Assembly (NCBI RefSeq): GCF_014851905.1
Contig: NZ_JACVAQ010000003.1
Location: 386,761-450,760 of the forward strand
Direction of reading: 5' to 3'
Length of the DNA: 64,000 bases
Source of the DNA: Pseudomonas sp. PDM14
GTDB lineage: Bacteria > Pseudomonadota > Gammaproteobacteria > Pseudomonadales > Pseudomonadaceae
Made by a program: the position numbers and the translations under genes. Every line of letters begins with the position of its first letter. The first letter of the stretch is position 1. Shown in pieces: positions 1 through 7,055 of the stretch. The notes beneath the pieces are model-generated. The model was not told where the DNA came from. It worked only from the letters and a program-made list of their open reading frames with translations, and made no database searches.

Positions 1-1687
1 TGTCCTGGCGGGAGCTGTAGTCGTTGTACAGCGCGTCTTCCTTCTGCTTGGCCCAGTCCTGGCGGCCGCCGAGCAGCAGCACCCATTTCTCGTCGAACTT
101 GATCTGGTCCTGCAGGTACACGCCGCTTTGGCGAGTGCGGTTCCTGGAGCTGTACGGCGCAGGGCCTGTGGGCGTGAAGGTGCCGCCGTAGATCGGGTTG
201 AAGATGTTCAGCGGGGTCAGGTCGTAGTTGTAGCGGTCGGTCTTCAGGTGGCGATCGCCATAGTCGACGCCCGCCAGCAAGGTCTGCTCGACACGCTCGT
301 GGTGGAAGCGCGCCTCCAGCTGGGTGTCGACGACGAAGTTGCGCGAGTCGTCGACGCGGTCCTGGGCGCCGCGCGCCACCGTGGTCATCTGCGGGTCGGT
401 GAAACCGTCGATCGATACCGACGGCATGTCGTTCTCGGATTCGAAATAGCGCAGGTTCTGGCGCACCTTGAAGTCGTCGTTGAAGGCGTGCTCGAAGCGG
501 TAGCCGACGTCCCAGGCGGTGATCACCGATTTGTCGTAGCCCGGCTCGCCGAGGAAGGTGTGGCGGGAGATATGGCCGTTGGGGTTGGGCAGCACTGTGC
601 CTTCTGCCGGCAGGCCGTAGACGTAGGCGGAGGTGCTTTTCTGGTAGGTGGCCAGCAGGGTCAGGCGGGTGGCCTCGTTGGGCTGCCAGGTGATCGACGG
701 GGCGATGTAGGTGCGGTCGTCCGGCACGTGGTCGGTGGTGGTGTCGCTCTTGCGCTCCAGCGCGGTGAAGCGGTAGCTGAGGGTATCGCTCAGCGCGCCG
801 CCGTGGTCGGTGGATAGCTGATGGCGGTCGTTGCTGCCGGTCTCGGCCTTGATCTCGTGCAGCTCCTCGCGGGTCGGCAGCTTGCTCACCACGTTGATGA
901 TGCCGCCCGGCGCGGCCTGGCCGAACAGCACCGAGGAGGCGCCGCGCAGCACTTCCACGCGCTCCATGCCGTAGGGCTCCTGCGAGCCGTCGTAGATGTT
1001 GCTCATGTAGCGCATGCCGTCGCGGTAAGTGCTGCCGCTGATCTGGAAACCGCGCAGAACGAAGGAGTCAGTCAGGCGGTCGTCGGCTTCGGTGGCGATC
1101 ACTCCGGCGGTGTAGCCGAGCACGTCGCGCAGGCTCTTGGCGTTGATGGCGCTGATCTGGTCGCGGGTCACCACGGAGATCGACTGCGGCGTTTCGATGA
1201 TTGGCGTGTCGGTCTTGGTGCCGGTGCTGGCGGCCTTGGCCACATAGCCGGCGACGCTGCCGTAGGCCGACTGCACGCCGCGGGCGTTGACGTTGAGTTC
1301 GGACAGGTTGAGCGCGCCGGTCTGCACGGGGCGCTGCAAGGTCAGGGTGGTGGCCGAGCTGCGGCTGTAGGTCAGGCCGCTGCCGGCGAGCAGTTGCTGC
1401 AGGGCCTGTTCGGCGCTGAGGTGACCATTGACGGCGGGTGCGTTGCCGCCGAGTTCTTCATCGGCCGTGCGCAGCACCGCAATGCCGGTGGTGGCGGTGA
1501 AATCGCCGAGGGCATCGAGCAGCGGCTGGGCGGCGATGGCGAAGTGGAAGCGCTGGGCGCTGGCCTGCTCGGCCACCGCGCTGGTGCTGGTTTCGGCATG
1601 GCTCGGCGCGGCGATCACGGTGAGCAGGGCGCTGGCCAGCAGCGTACGGGCGAGCGATGGCCCGTGCGGGGCGCGGCGGATAGGCAT
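1..1687 (-). CDS. TonB-dependent siderophore receptor, transducer type (C-terminus beyond window)
   Basis: This outer-membrane receptor imports a ferric siderophore and signals to FecR/FecI. I translated 562 codons from the ATG at 1687; the reading frame is still open at base 1, so the C-terminal barrel is missing. It starts with a Sec signal peptide ending near SHAE, then an STN (secretin/TonB N-terminal) signalling domain at about residues 45-120. A plug follows with the TonB-box region and motifs IIETPQSISVV and VEVLRGASSVLFGQAAPGGIIN. The STN domain is what separates transducers from plain receptors. A ribosome site GGGGAG lies 6 bases before the ATG. It is the third gene of a fecI-fecR-receptor set on the minus strand. 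Plug wording resembles ferrichrome/ferrioxamine-type receptors, but the ligand cannot be assigned. Confidence 0.9.
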   Translation of the reverse strand, partial: MPIRRAPHGPSLARTLLASALLTVIAAPSHAETSTSAVAEQASAQRFHFAIAAQPLLDALGDFTATTGIAVLRTADEELGGNAPAVNGHLSAEQALQQLLAGSGLTYSRSSATTLTLQRPVQTGALNLSELNVNARGVQSAYGSVAGYVAKAASTGTKTDTPIIETPQSISVVTRDQISAINAKSLRDVLGYTAGVIATEADDRLTDSFVLRGFQISGSTYRDGMRYMSNIYDGSQEPYGMERVEVLRGASSVLFGQAAPGGIINVVSKLPTREELHEIKAETGSNDRHQLSTDHGGALSDTLSYRFTALERKSDTTTDHVPDDRTYIAPSITWQPNEATRLTLLATYQKSTSAYVYGLPAEGTVLPNPNGHISRHTFLGEPGYDKSVITAWDVGYRFEHAFNDDFKVRQNLRYFESENDMPSVSIDGFTDPQMTTVARGAQDRVDDSRNFVVDTQLEARFHHERVEQTLLAGVDYGDRHLKTDRYNYDLTPLNIFNPIYGGTFTPTGPAPYSSRNRTRQSGVYLQDQIKFDEKWVLLLGGRQDWAKQKEDALYNDYSSRQD

Positions 1688-1740
1688 GGTGGTCTCCCCC
1701 AAGGAGTCAGTCTGGCAAATGCGAATTGTTCGCTGCCAAC

Positions 1741-1764
1741 ACAACGGGCGAGCGGCGGGGTTCC
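1741..1764 (-). promoter_or_regulatory. Possible FecI-type ECF promoter for the transducer receptor
   Basis: On the minus strand a GGAACC element (1764-1759) is followed 12 bases later by CGTT (1746-1743), upstream of the receptor ATG. ECF sigma factors of the FecI/RpoE type favour GGAA-rich -35 and CGT-containing -10 elements. A similar arrangement (GGAAAT-N13-CGTC) stands before the other transducer receptor at 9484-9506. This is pattern matching only. Confidence 0.3.
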
Positions 1765-1924
1765 CTCATGTCTTTTTGAAAAAAACCTTCGGGGCTGTGT
1801 TGAGGGTGGATTGGCAGGCGCTATCCACGGCACCGCTTCCCTCACCGTGCTCCGCTCTGTAGGGCGAGGGGCTTGATTGAGGGCGGGATTGAGCGCGGAG
1901 CCTATCAACACCTCGAGGCGAACT

Positions 1925-1957
1925 CCTCTGCCGCCGGGAGCGGGCAGGGGTGAGGGG
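1925..1957. repeat. Degenerate REP-like palindrome
   Basis: A C-rich/G-rich imperfect palindrome ending in CAGGGGTGAGGGG lies in the 289-base gap between the receptor start and the fecR stop. It is a diverged relative of the palindrome at 39617-39649, which ends in CTGGGGTGAGGG. Such elements are common between pseudomonad genes. The rest of this gap shows only the receptor ribosome site and a possible ECF promoter. Confidence 0.5.
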
Positions 1958-1976
1958 CGTCGACCAGAGACAGCGC

Positions 1977-2951
1977 CTAGCGATGAACCAGCAACGCCAA
2001 CCCGGGAATTCGCGTGGTCTTCAGCTGCAGGCTGGAGGTCAGCGCGTCCAGCAGTGCCTGCGGGTCATTGGCGCGGAAGGTGCCGGACAGGCGCTGCTGG
2101 CGCAGCGAGTCATCGAGCAGCAGCACCGGCGCATGGCCCATGCGCTGCAGGCTGTCGACCACCTCGCCGAGTGTGGCACGGTCGAAGATCAGCAGGCCGC
2201 GTTGCCAGGCGAGGGCGCGGGAGCTGTCCACCGTCAGTGGGCCGCTGAGCTGTCCGCCGTGACGTCGCGCCTGCTGGCCTGGGGTCAGGGTAACGGCCTG
2301 GTTGGAGCTGGCATCGCGCACTTCGACGCGCCCGCGCATGACGGTGACGCGTTGCTCGGCGCCGGTGGCGTCGACGGCGAAGGCGGTGCCCAGCACGCGG
2401 GTGCTCAGTTGCGTGCTGTGGACGATGAAGGGGCGCTGCGAGTCGTGGCTGACATCGAACCAGGCGCGGCCACGCAGCAGGCGGACGTTGCGCTGATCGG
2501 CACGCAGGTCGACGTCCAGCGCGCTGTCGGCGTCGAGCAGTACGCGGCTGCCATCGTCCAGGGTCAGCTGGCGCTGCTCGCCGGGGGCGCTGGCGTAGTC
2601 GGCGCCGGCGCGCTGCAGCAGGCCGGGATCGCGCCAGGTGCCGATCGCCACCGCCAGTAGCAGGCTGCAGGCCACGGCGAGCGCCGGGCCGCGCAGCCAG
2701 CGCAGGTGCAGGGCATGCCGCGACGGGCGGTGCCAGCCCGTGTCGGCCAGACGCGTGGCCGGCTCGCGGAGCTTCTGCCAGAGCAGTTCGACCTCGTGGA
2801 AGGCTTCGGCGTGAAGCGGGTCGCTGTCCAGCCAGCGGCGGAAGTCGATGCGTTCACTGGCCGGCAGCTGCGGGTTCTGCAGGCGCACGTACCAGGTCGT
2901 CGCCGTCTGCTGACGGTCGAGGCTGGCCTGCTGTTCGGGCGAGGTCTTCAC
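1977..2951 (-). CDS. FecR-family anti-sigma regulator
   Basis: This inner-membrane regulator relays the receptor signal to the cognate FecI sigma factor. It has 324 residues with a GTG start. The N-terminal cytoplasmic domain (about residues 10-80) carries the family pattern FRRWLDSDPLHAEAFHEVELLW. One transmembrane helix follows near 88-107 (LAVACSLLLAVAIGTW). The periplasmic FecR domain includes GEQRQLTLDDGSRVLLDADS and TRVLGTAFAVD, and ends in an STN-interacting region (VVDSLQRMGHAPVLLLDDSL). It lies 55 bases downstream of its sigma factor gene and upstream of the transducer receptor, the usual cell-surface signalling order. Length is normal for the family. Confidence 0.93.
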   Translation of the reverse strand: MKTSPEQQASLDRQQTATTWYVRLQNPQLPASERIDFRRWLDSDPLHAEAFHEVELLWQKLREPATRLADTGWHRPSRHALHLRWLRGPALAVACSLLLAVAIGTWRDPGLLQRAGADYASAPGEQRQLTLDDGSRVLLDADSALDVDLRADQRNVRLLRGRAWFDVSHDSQRPFIVHSTQLSTRVLGTAFAVDATGAEQRVTVMRGRVEVRDASSNQAVTLTPGQQARRHGGQLSGPLTVDSSRALAWQRGLLIFDRATLGEVVDSLQRMGHAPVLLLDDSLRQQRLSGTFRANDPQALLDALTSSLQLKTTRIPGLALLVHR

Positions 2952-3006
2952 GATGGATGGTTCTCGCTGGATGGTGCAGTTACAACGTGCGACACCGCTG
3001 CAATCC

Positions 3007-3486
3007 TCATTGCCGCTCCCGTTGGCAGTGCTGCAGGGCGCGGATCATGTCTTTTTCCACGGTGCTCAGGGAGACGCCGAGTTGGCTGGCGATGGTGGCA
3101 TACGGCAGGCCATCGACGCGACTGAGAAGGAACACCTGCTGGGTGCGGCGCGGCAGTTTGCGCAGGCGCAGGAACAGCGCGTCCAGCTCCTGGCGGGCGG
3201 CGGCCTGTACGTCCAGATCGCTGCCAGGCTGCTCGTCGTCGACCTGTTGCTGCACGTAGCGGCTGCGCACGTGGCGGGCACGCAGGTGATCGAGCGCGAG
3301 GTTCTGCGCGGTGCGGAACAGCAGGCCGCGGTCGCCATCGCCGAGCTGACGGTCCCACAGGCGCAGGAAGGTGTCCTGGGCCAGGTCCTCTGCCGTGCTG
3401 CGGTCGCCGACGATACGCCGGATCAGCTGCAACAGGCGGGTCTGTTCGCGCAGGTAGAGAGAGAGGAAGGGCGACGACTTGCTCAT
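3007..3486 (-). CDS. FecI-family ECF sigma factor
   Basis: An iron-starvation type ECF sigma factor of 159 residues. Region 2 contains EDLAQDTFLRLWDR and the helix FRTAQNLALDHLRARHVR. Region 4 contains LPRRTQQVFLLSRVDGLPYATIASQLGVSLSTVEKDMIRAL, which is the FecI-type helix-turn-helix. It is expected to direct transcription of the receptor at 1-1687 when FecR is signalled. The ATG at 3486 is followed upstream by a Fur-box-like sequence (3521-3560), so iron should repress it. It is the first gene of the fecI-fecR-receptor set and is divergent from the DMT exporter gene. Confidence 0.93.
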   Translation of the reverse strand: MSKSSPFLSLYLREQTRLLQLIRRIVGDRSTAEDLAQDTFLRLWDRQLGDGDRGLLFRTAQNLALDHLRARHVRSRYVQQQVDDEQPGSDLDVQAAARQELDALFLRLRKLPRRTQQVFLLSRVDGLPYATIASQLGVSLSTVEKDMIRALQHCQRERQ

Positions 3487-3520
3487 GGCGTGCTGCGAGC
3501 CGCGTGATGAAAGTGGATGC

Positions 3521-3560
3521 GAGAATAATTCAGGTGAGATTCATTCTCAATTGATTTTCA
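3521..3560 (-). promoter_or_regulatory. Fur-box-like operator upstream of fecI
   Basis: The stretch contains GAGAATAATTC on the plus strand, and AATTGAGAATGAATCTC and GATGAAAATC on the minus strand, 35-75 bases before the sigma factor ATG. These are overlapping matches to the GATAAT-array Fur consensus. Iron repression of FecI-type sigma genes is the usual arrangement in Pseudomonas. The exact 19-base site was judged by eye. Confidence 0.65.
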
Positions 3561-3653
3561 TCGAGCGCGCGGCAAAGTGTTACTCGGCAACTGTATTCAT
3601 GCCGGCGCGCGGGCAACTGTTAGTGTGCATGGACCAGGTTTTCGGAGTCCGTC

Positions 3654-4541
3654 ATGTCGCCGCTGCATATCCTTCTCGCCCTGCTGGTCACCCTGATCTG
3701 GGGCCTGAATTTCGTGGTGATCAAGGTCGGCCTGGAGGATTTTCCGCCGCTGCTGTTCTGCGCCCTGCGCTTCGCCCTGGCGGCGCTGCCGCTGCTGGTT
3801 CTGCGCGGGCCGTTGCCGGCGCCCTGGTGGCGTATCGTGCAGATCGGCCTGCTGCTCGGGGTGATCAAGTTCGGCATGCTCTTCGTTGGCATGCACATGG
3901 GCATGCCGGCGGGGCTGTCTTCGCTGGTGCTGCAGAGCCAGGTGTTCTTTACCGTGGTGATTGCCGTGCTGTTCCTCGGTGAGCGGCCCCGGCCAGCGGC
4001 GTTGGCCGGACTGTTGCTGGCCAGCGTCGGCCTGGTGCTGATTGGCGTGCAGCGACCGCTGGGCGACAGCCTGCTGGCCTTCGGCCTGGTGGTGGCTGCA
4101 GCACTGGCCTGGGCGTTCGCCAACATCGCCACCAAACGCTCCGGTGCCAGCGACATGCTGCGGCTGATCTGCTGGGTCAGCCTGGTGCCGCCGCTGCCGT
4201 TGCTGGGCCTGTCCTACCTGTTCGAGGGGCCGCAGGCCATCGGCGATGCACTGCAGCACATCAGCTGGCGCGGCATTGGCGCACTGCTGTTCATCGCTTT
4301 CTTCGCCACCACCCTGGGCTTCGCCATCTGGAGTTTCCTGCTGCGCCGCTACCCGGCCAGCCAGGTCACGCCGTTCGCCCTGGCGGTGCCGGTGTCCGGG
4401 TTGCTGGCGGGCTGGCTGCTGCTCGGCGAGTCGTTGTCGACCCAGGGCTGGCTGGCCTGCGCGCTGGTGTTCGGCGGCCTGGCGATCACCGTTCTCCCGG
4501 CTGGATGGTTCCGTCGAGGTAGTCGCACACCAACTGGCTGA
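3654..4541 (+). CDS. EamA/DMT-family inner-membrane exporter
   Basis: A 295-residue membrane protein of the drug/metabolite transporter superfamily with two EamA repeats and about ten transmembrane helices. The first repeat begins LALLVTLIWGLNFVVIKVGL and the conserved FCALRFALAALPLL follows. The second repeat runs from LLAFGLVVAAALAWAFANI. The segment QVFFTVVIAVLFLGERP is typical of the amino-acid/metabolite exporter subgroup that includes E. coli EamA. The substrate is unknown. The last 56 bases overlap, in the antisense direction, the 3' end of the convergent LysR gene, so the C-terminal tail after about residue 276 is not family-conserved sequence. Confidence 0.85.
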   Translation: MSPLHILLALLVTLIWGLNFVVIKVGLEDFPPLLFCALRFALAALPLLVLRGPLPAPWWRIVQIGLLLGVIKFGMLFVGMHMGMPAGLSSLVLQSQVFFTVVIAVLFLGERPRPAALAGLLLASVGLVLIGVQRPLGDSLLAFGLVVAAALAWAFANIATKRSGASDMLRLICWVSLVPPLPLLGLSYLFEGPQAIGDALQHISWRGIGALLFIAFFATTLGFAIWSFLLRRYPASQVTPFALAVPVSGLLAGWLLLGESLSTQGWLACALVFGGLAITVLPAGWFRRGSRTPTG

Positions 4542-5409
4542 GCCAGTCCATGAACACCTGCACGCGCTTCGACAGGTTGCGCCGGTGCGGGTACAGCAGC
4601 GACACCGGCATCGGGGCGGGGCGGTACTCGGGGAGCACGTCGACCAGCCGGCCGCTGGCCAGGTAACCGCGAATGCCGGCCACCGGCACCTGGATGATGC
4701 CGAGGCCGGCCAGGCAGGCCTGGGTGTAGGCATCGGTGCTGTTCACCGTCAGCGCGCCGGGCATCTCGAGGCAGCGCGGCGTGCCGCTCTCCACGAACTC
4801 CCAGCCGATCGGCTTCGCGCCTAGGGTCAGCACGTAGTGCACCAGGCGATGCTGCGCCAGGTCGGTGAGGCTGCGCGGTGTGCCGAAGCGCTGCAGGTAG
4901 TCCGGGCTGGCGCAGTTGATCTGCTCCATCAGCCCCAGCGGGCGGGCGATCAGTGCGGCGTCCGCCAGGCTGCCGACACGCACCACGCAGTCGAAGCCCT
5001 CGCGTACCAGGTCGACCTTGTGATCGGTGCAGCTCAGTTCCAGCTCCAGGTGCGGGTGCGCGGCGAGAAAGGCCGGCAGGTGCGGCAGGACCAGGTCGCG
5101 GGCCAGGGACTGAGCCATGTCGACGCGCAGGCGGCCGCGCAGCTGGCCGGCGTCGCGCTGGAACATTGCGGTGATCTCGTCGGCGTCGGCCAGCAGGTCC
5201 TTGCAGCGCTCGTAGCAGGCCTGGCCGTCCTGGGTCAGCTGCACACGGCGGGTGGTGCGGTGCAGCAGGCGCACACCGAGGTGATTCTCCAGGCCCTGTA
5301 CCAGGCTGGAGACGCTGGCCTTGGGCTGGCCGAGGCTTTCGGCGGCGCGGGTGAAGCTGGCCAGCTCGGCGACGCGGACGAACGCGAGCATGGCGTGGAG
5401 GCGATCCAT
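4486..5409 (-). CDS. LysR-family transcriptional regulator
   Basis: A 307-residue LTTR with an N-terminal winged helix (MDRLHAMLAFVRVAELASFTRAAESLGQPKASVSSLVQGLENHLGVRLLHRTTRRVQLT, split here over residues 1-59). A substrate-binding type effector domain runs from about 90 to 295. It is divergently transcribed from the SDR gene at 5526 across a 116-base gap, so that oxidoreductase is the likely target. This LTTR subgroup (CrgA/DhcR-like, with a REGFDCVVRVG-type segment) often controls neighbouring dehydrogenases. Its 3' end overlaps the convergent DMT exporter gene by 56 bases. Confidence 0.92.
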   Translation of the reverse strand: MDRLHAMLAFVRVAELASFTRAAESLGQPKASVSSLVQGLENHLGVRLLHRTTRRVQLTQDGQACYERCKDLLADADEITAMFQRDAGQLRGRLRVDMAQSLARDLVLPHLPAFLAAHPHLELELSCTDHKVDLVREGFDCVVRVGSLADAALIARPLGLMEQINCASPDYLQRFGTPRSLTDLAQHRLVHYVLTLGAKPIGWEFVESGTPRCLEMPGALTVNSTDAYTQACLAGLGIIQVPVAGIRGYLASGRLVDVLPEYRPAPMPVSLLYPHRRNLSKRVQVFMDWLSQLVCDYLDGTIQPGER

Positions 5410-5525
5410 GGCGATTCACTGTTATTGATTCATGGACAGTCTAAACAGGAATGGCTGATTTATCTGGCTATCGTCGACCAATAGTCTGTGCCTCGTCAGT
5501 CACTTCCTTCGACGAGGACTCCAGC

Positions 5526-6281
5526 ATGAGCAAGATCACTCTCATTACCGGTGCCAGCCGCGGCCTGGGCAAGAACGCCGCCCTGCACCTGGCCCGCCAG
5601 GGCCACGACCTGATCCTGACCTACCACAGCAACCAGGCCGAGGCCGACGCGGTGGTGGCGCAGATCCACGCCCTCGGCCGCCAGGCGGTCGCCCTGCAGC
5701 TGGACGTGGGACGCCGCGCCAGCTTCGCCGACTTCGCCGAGCGGGTGCGCCTGGCGCTCGGAGCCACCTGGCAGCGCGACAGCTTCGATGCGCTGGTGAA
5801 CAACGCCGGCATCGGCATCCACACCTCGTTCGCCGAAACCAGCGAGGAGCAGTTCGACCTGCTGATGAACATCCACCTCAAGGGCACGTTCTTCCTCACC
5901 CAGAAACTGCTGCCGCTGCTGGCCGACGGCGGGCGCATTCTCAATGTGTCCAGTGGGCTGGCGCGCTTCTCCCTGGCGGGCTACGCCGCCTACGCGACCA
6001 TGAAAGGCGGGGTCGAGGTGCTGACCCGCTACCTGGCCAAGGAGCTGGGCGAGCGTGGCATCCGCGCCAACACCATCGCCCCCGGCGCCATCGAGACCGA
6101 CTTCGGCGGCGGTGCGGTACGCGACAACCGCCAGCTCAACGCGGCCATCGCCGGGCAGACCGCGCTGGGTCGGGTCGGCCTGCCGGACGATATCGGCAAC
6201 GCCATCACGCTGCTGCTCTCCGAGGAGGCGGGCTGGATCAACGCGCAGCGCGTGGAGGTGTCCGGCGGCATGCTCGTCTGA
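5526..6281 (+). CDS. SDR-family NAD(P)-dependent oxidoreductase
   Basis: A classical short-chain dehydrogenase/reductase of 251 residues. The nucleotide-binding motif is TGASRGLGKNAA near residue 8, the NNAG motif is at about 94, and the catalytic set is a Ser in LNVSSGL plus YATMK about 13 residues later. NTIAPGAIETDF and the C-terminal RVEVSGGMLV are standard for the family. The ATG at 5526 is preceded by GAGGA; a longer in-frame opening from 5451 lacks a ribosome site and family similarity. Substrate unknown. It is probably controlled by the divergent LysR gene. Confidence 0.9.
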   Translation: MSKITLITGASRGLGKNAALHLARQGHDLILTYHSNQAEADAVVAQIHALGRQAVALQLDVGRRASFADFAERVRLALGATWQRDSFDALVNNAGIGIHTSFAETSEEQFDLLMNIHLKGTFFLTQKLLPLLADGGRILNVSSGLARFSLAGYAAYATMKGGVEVLTRYLAKELGERGIRANTIAPGAIETDFGGGAVRDNRQLNAAIAGQTALGRVGLPDDIGNAITLLLSEEAGWINAQRVEVSGGMLV

Positions 6282-6391
6282 GTCATCTGCATGTGCGGAT
6301 GTGCCCCGATCCACGGTTGGGTCGAGGGCACATTCGTGGGGGTCGTTCGCACCTGAGAAAACACCTCCGGCGCAGTGATTTTCGTTATTGC

Positions 6392-6397
6392 TAGAAT
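6392..6397 (+). promoter_or_regulatory. Possible extended -10 promoter upstream of the ferritin gene
   Basis: TGCTAGAAT matches an extended -10 (TGnTAnAAT) about 135 bases before the ferritin ATG in a 251-base gap. No convincing -35 hexamer lies 16-18 bases upstream, and no clear Fur box was seen. Nothing else recognisable is in this gap. Confidence 0.3.
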
Positions 6398-6532
6398 TCC
6401 CTGCGGCCCAGCAACCACGCGGCTTTGCGTTAATACGAATCGCTCCGGCGAGCGCGGCATTTTGCTGCTTGACCATTGCGCTGCAAGAGCCGAAGCTGCC
6501 GCCCTGAATGATCTTTTTGTGGGAGCCGAGTC

Positions 6533-6997
6533 ATGAAGGGCGCGACCGAAGTCGTCGATTATCTGCGGGATCTGCTGCGTGGCGAGCTGGCCGCGCGCGA
6601 TCAGTATTTTCTGCATTCGCGGATGTACCAGGACTGGGGCTTCGCCAAGCTCTTTGAACGGATCAACCACGAGATGGAGGAAGAGACGCAGCACGCCGAC
6701 GCCTTGCTGCAGCGCATCCTGTTCCTCGAGGCCACACCGGACATGACCCCGAAAGCGATGCACCCCGGCAGCACCGTGCCGGACATGCTGCGCTCCGATC
6801 TCAAGCTCGAGTACGAAGTGCGTGCCGCGCTGGCCAAGGGCATCGAGCTGTGCGAGAAGCACGGCGACTACATGAGCCGCGACATCCTCGTGCTGCAACT
6901 CAACGACACCGAGGAAGACCACGCCTACTGGCTGGAACAGCAGCTCGGCTTGATCGACCGCGTCGGCCTGCAGAACTACCTGCAATCGCAGGCCTGA
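6533..6997 (+). CDS. ftnA: Bacterioferritin-family iron-storage protein lacking the haem ligand (FtnA/BfrA type)
   Basis: A 154-residue ferritin that oxidises and stores iron in a 24-subunit shell. The di-iron centre residues are all visible: E18, E51, H54, E93, E127 and H130. Position 52, methionine and the haem axial ligand in true bacterioferritins, is threonine here (EEETQHAD). The sequence therefore matches the P. aeruginosa protein first named BfrA and later FtnA rather than BfrB. Typical ends are MKG at the start and LENYLQSQ-like LQNYLQSQA at the finish. It follows the SDR gene on the same strand after 251 bases and is closed by a strong terminator at 7016-7043. Confidence 0.93.
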   Translation: MKGATEVVDYLRDLLRGELAARDQYFLHSRMYQDWGFAKLFERINHEMEEETQHADALLQRILFLEATPDMTPKAMHPGSTVPDMLRSDLKLEYEVRAALAKGIELCEKHGDYMSRDILVLQLNDTEEDHAYWLEQQLGLIDRVGLQNYLQSQA

Positions 6998-7015
6998 TCG
7001 CACATCACGCGAACC

Positions 7016-7043
7016 AAAAAGGGCGCCACAAGGCGCCCTTTTT
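7016..7043. terminator. Bidirectional rho-independent terminator
   Basis: Stem GGGCGCC (7021-7027), loop ACAA, stem GGCGCCC (7032-7038), flanked by AAAAA on the left and TTTTT on the right. It sits between the convergent ferritin and TonB-receptor genes and can serve both strands. Confidence 0.92.
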
Positions 7044-7055
7044 CTTGCCCGGTTT

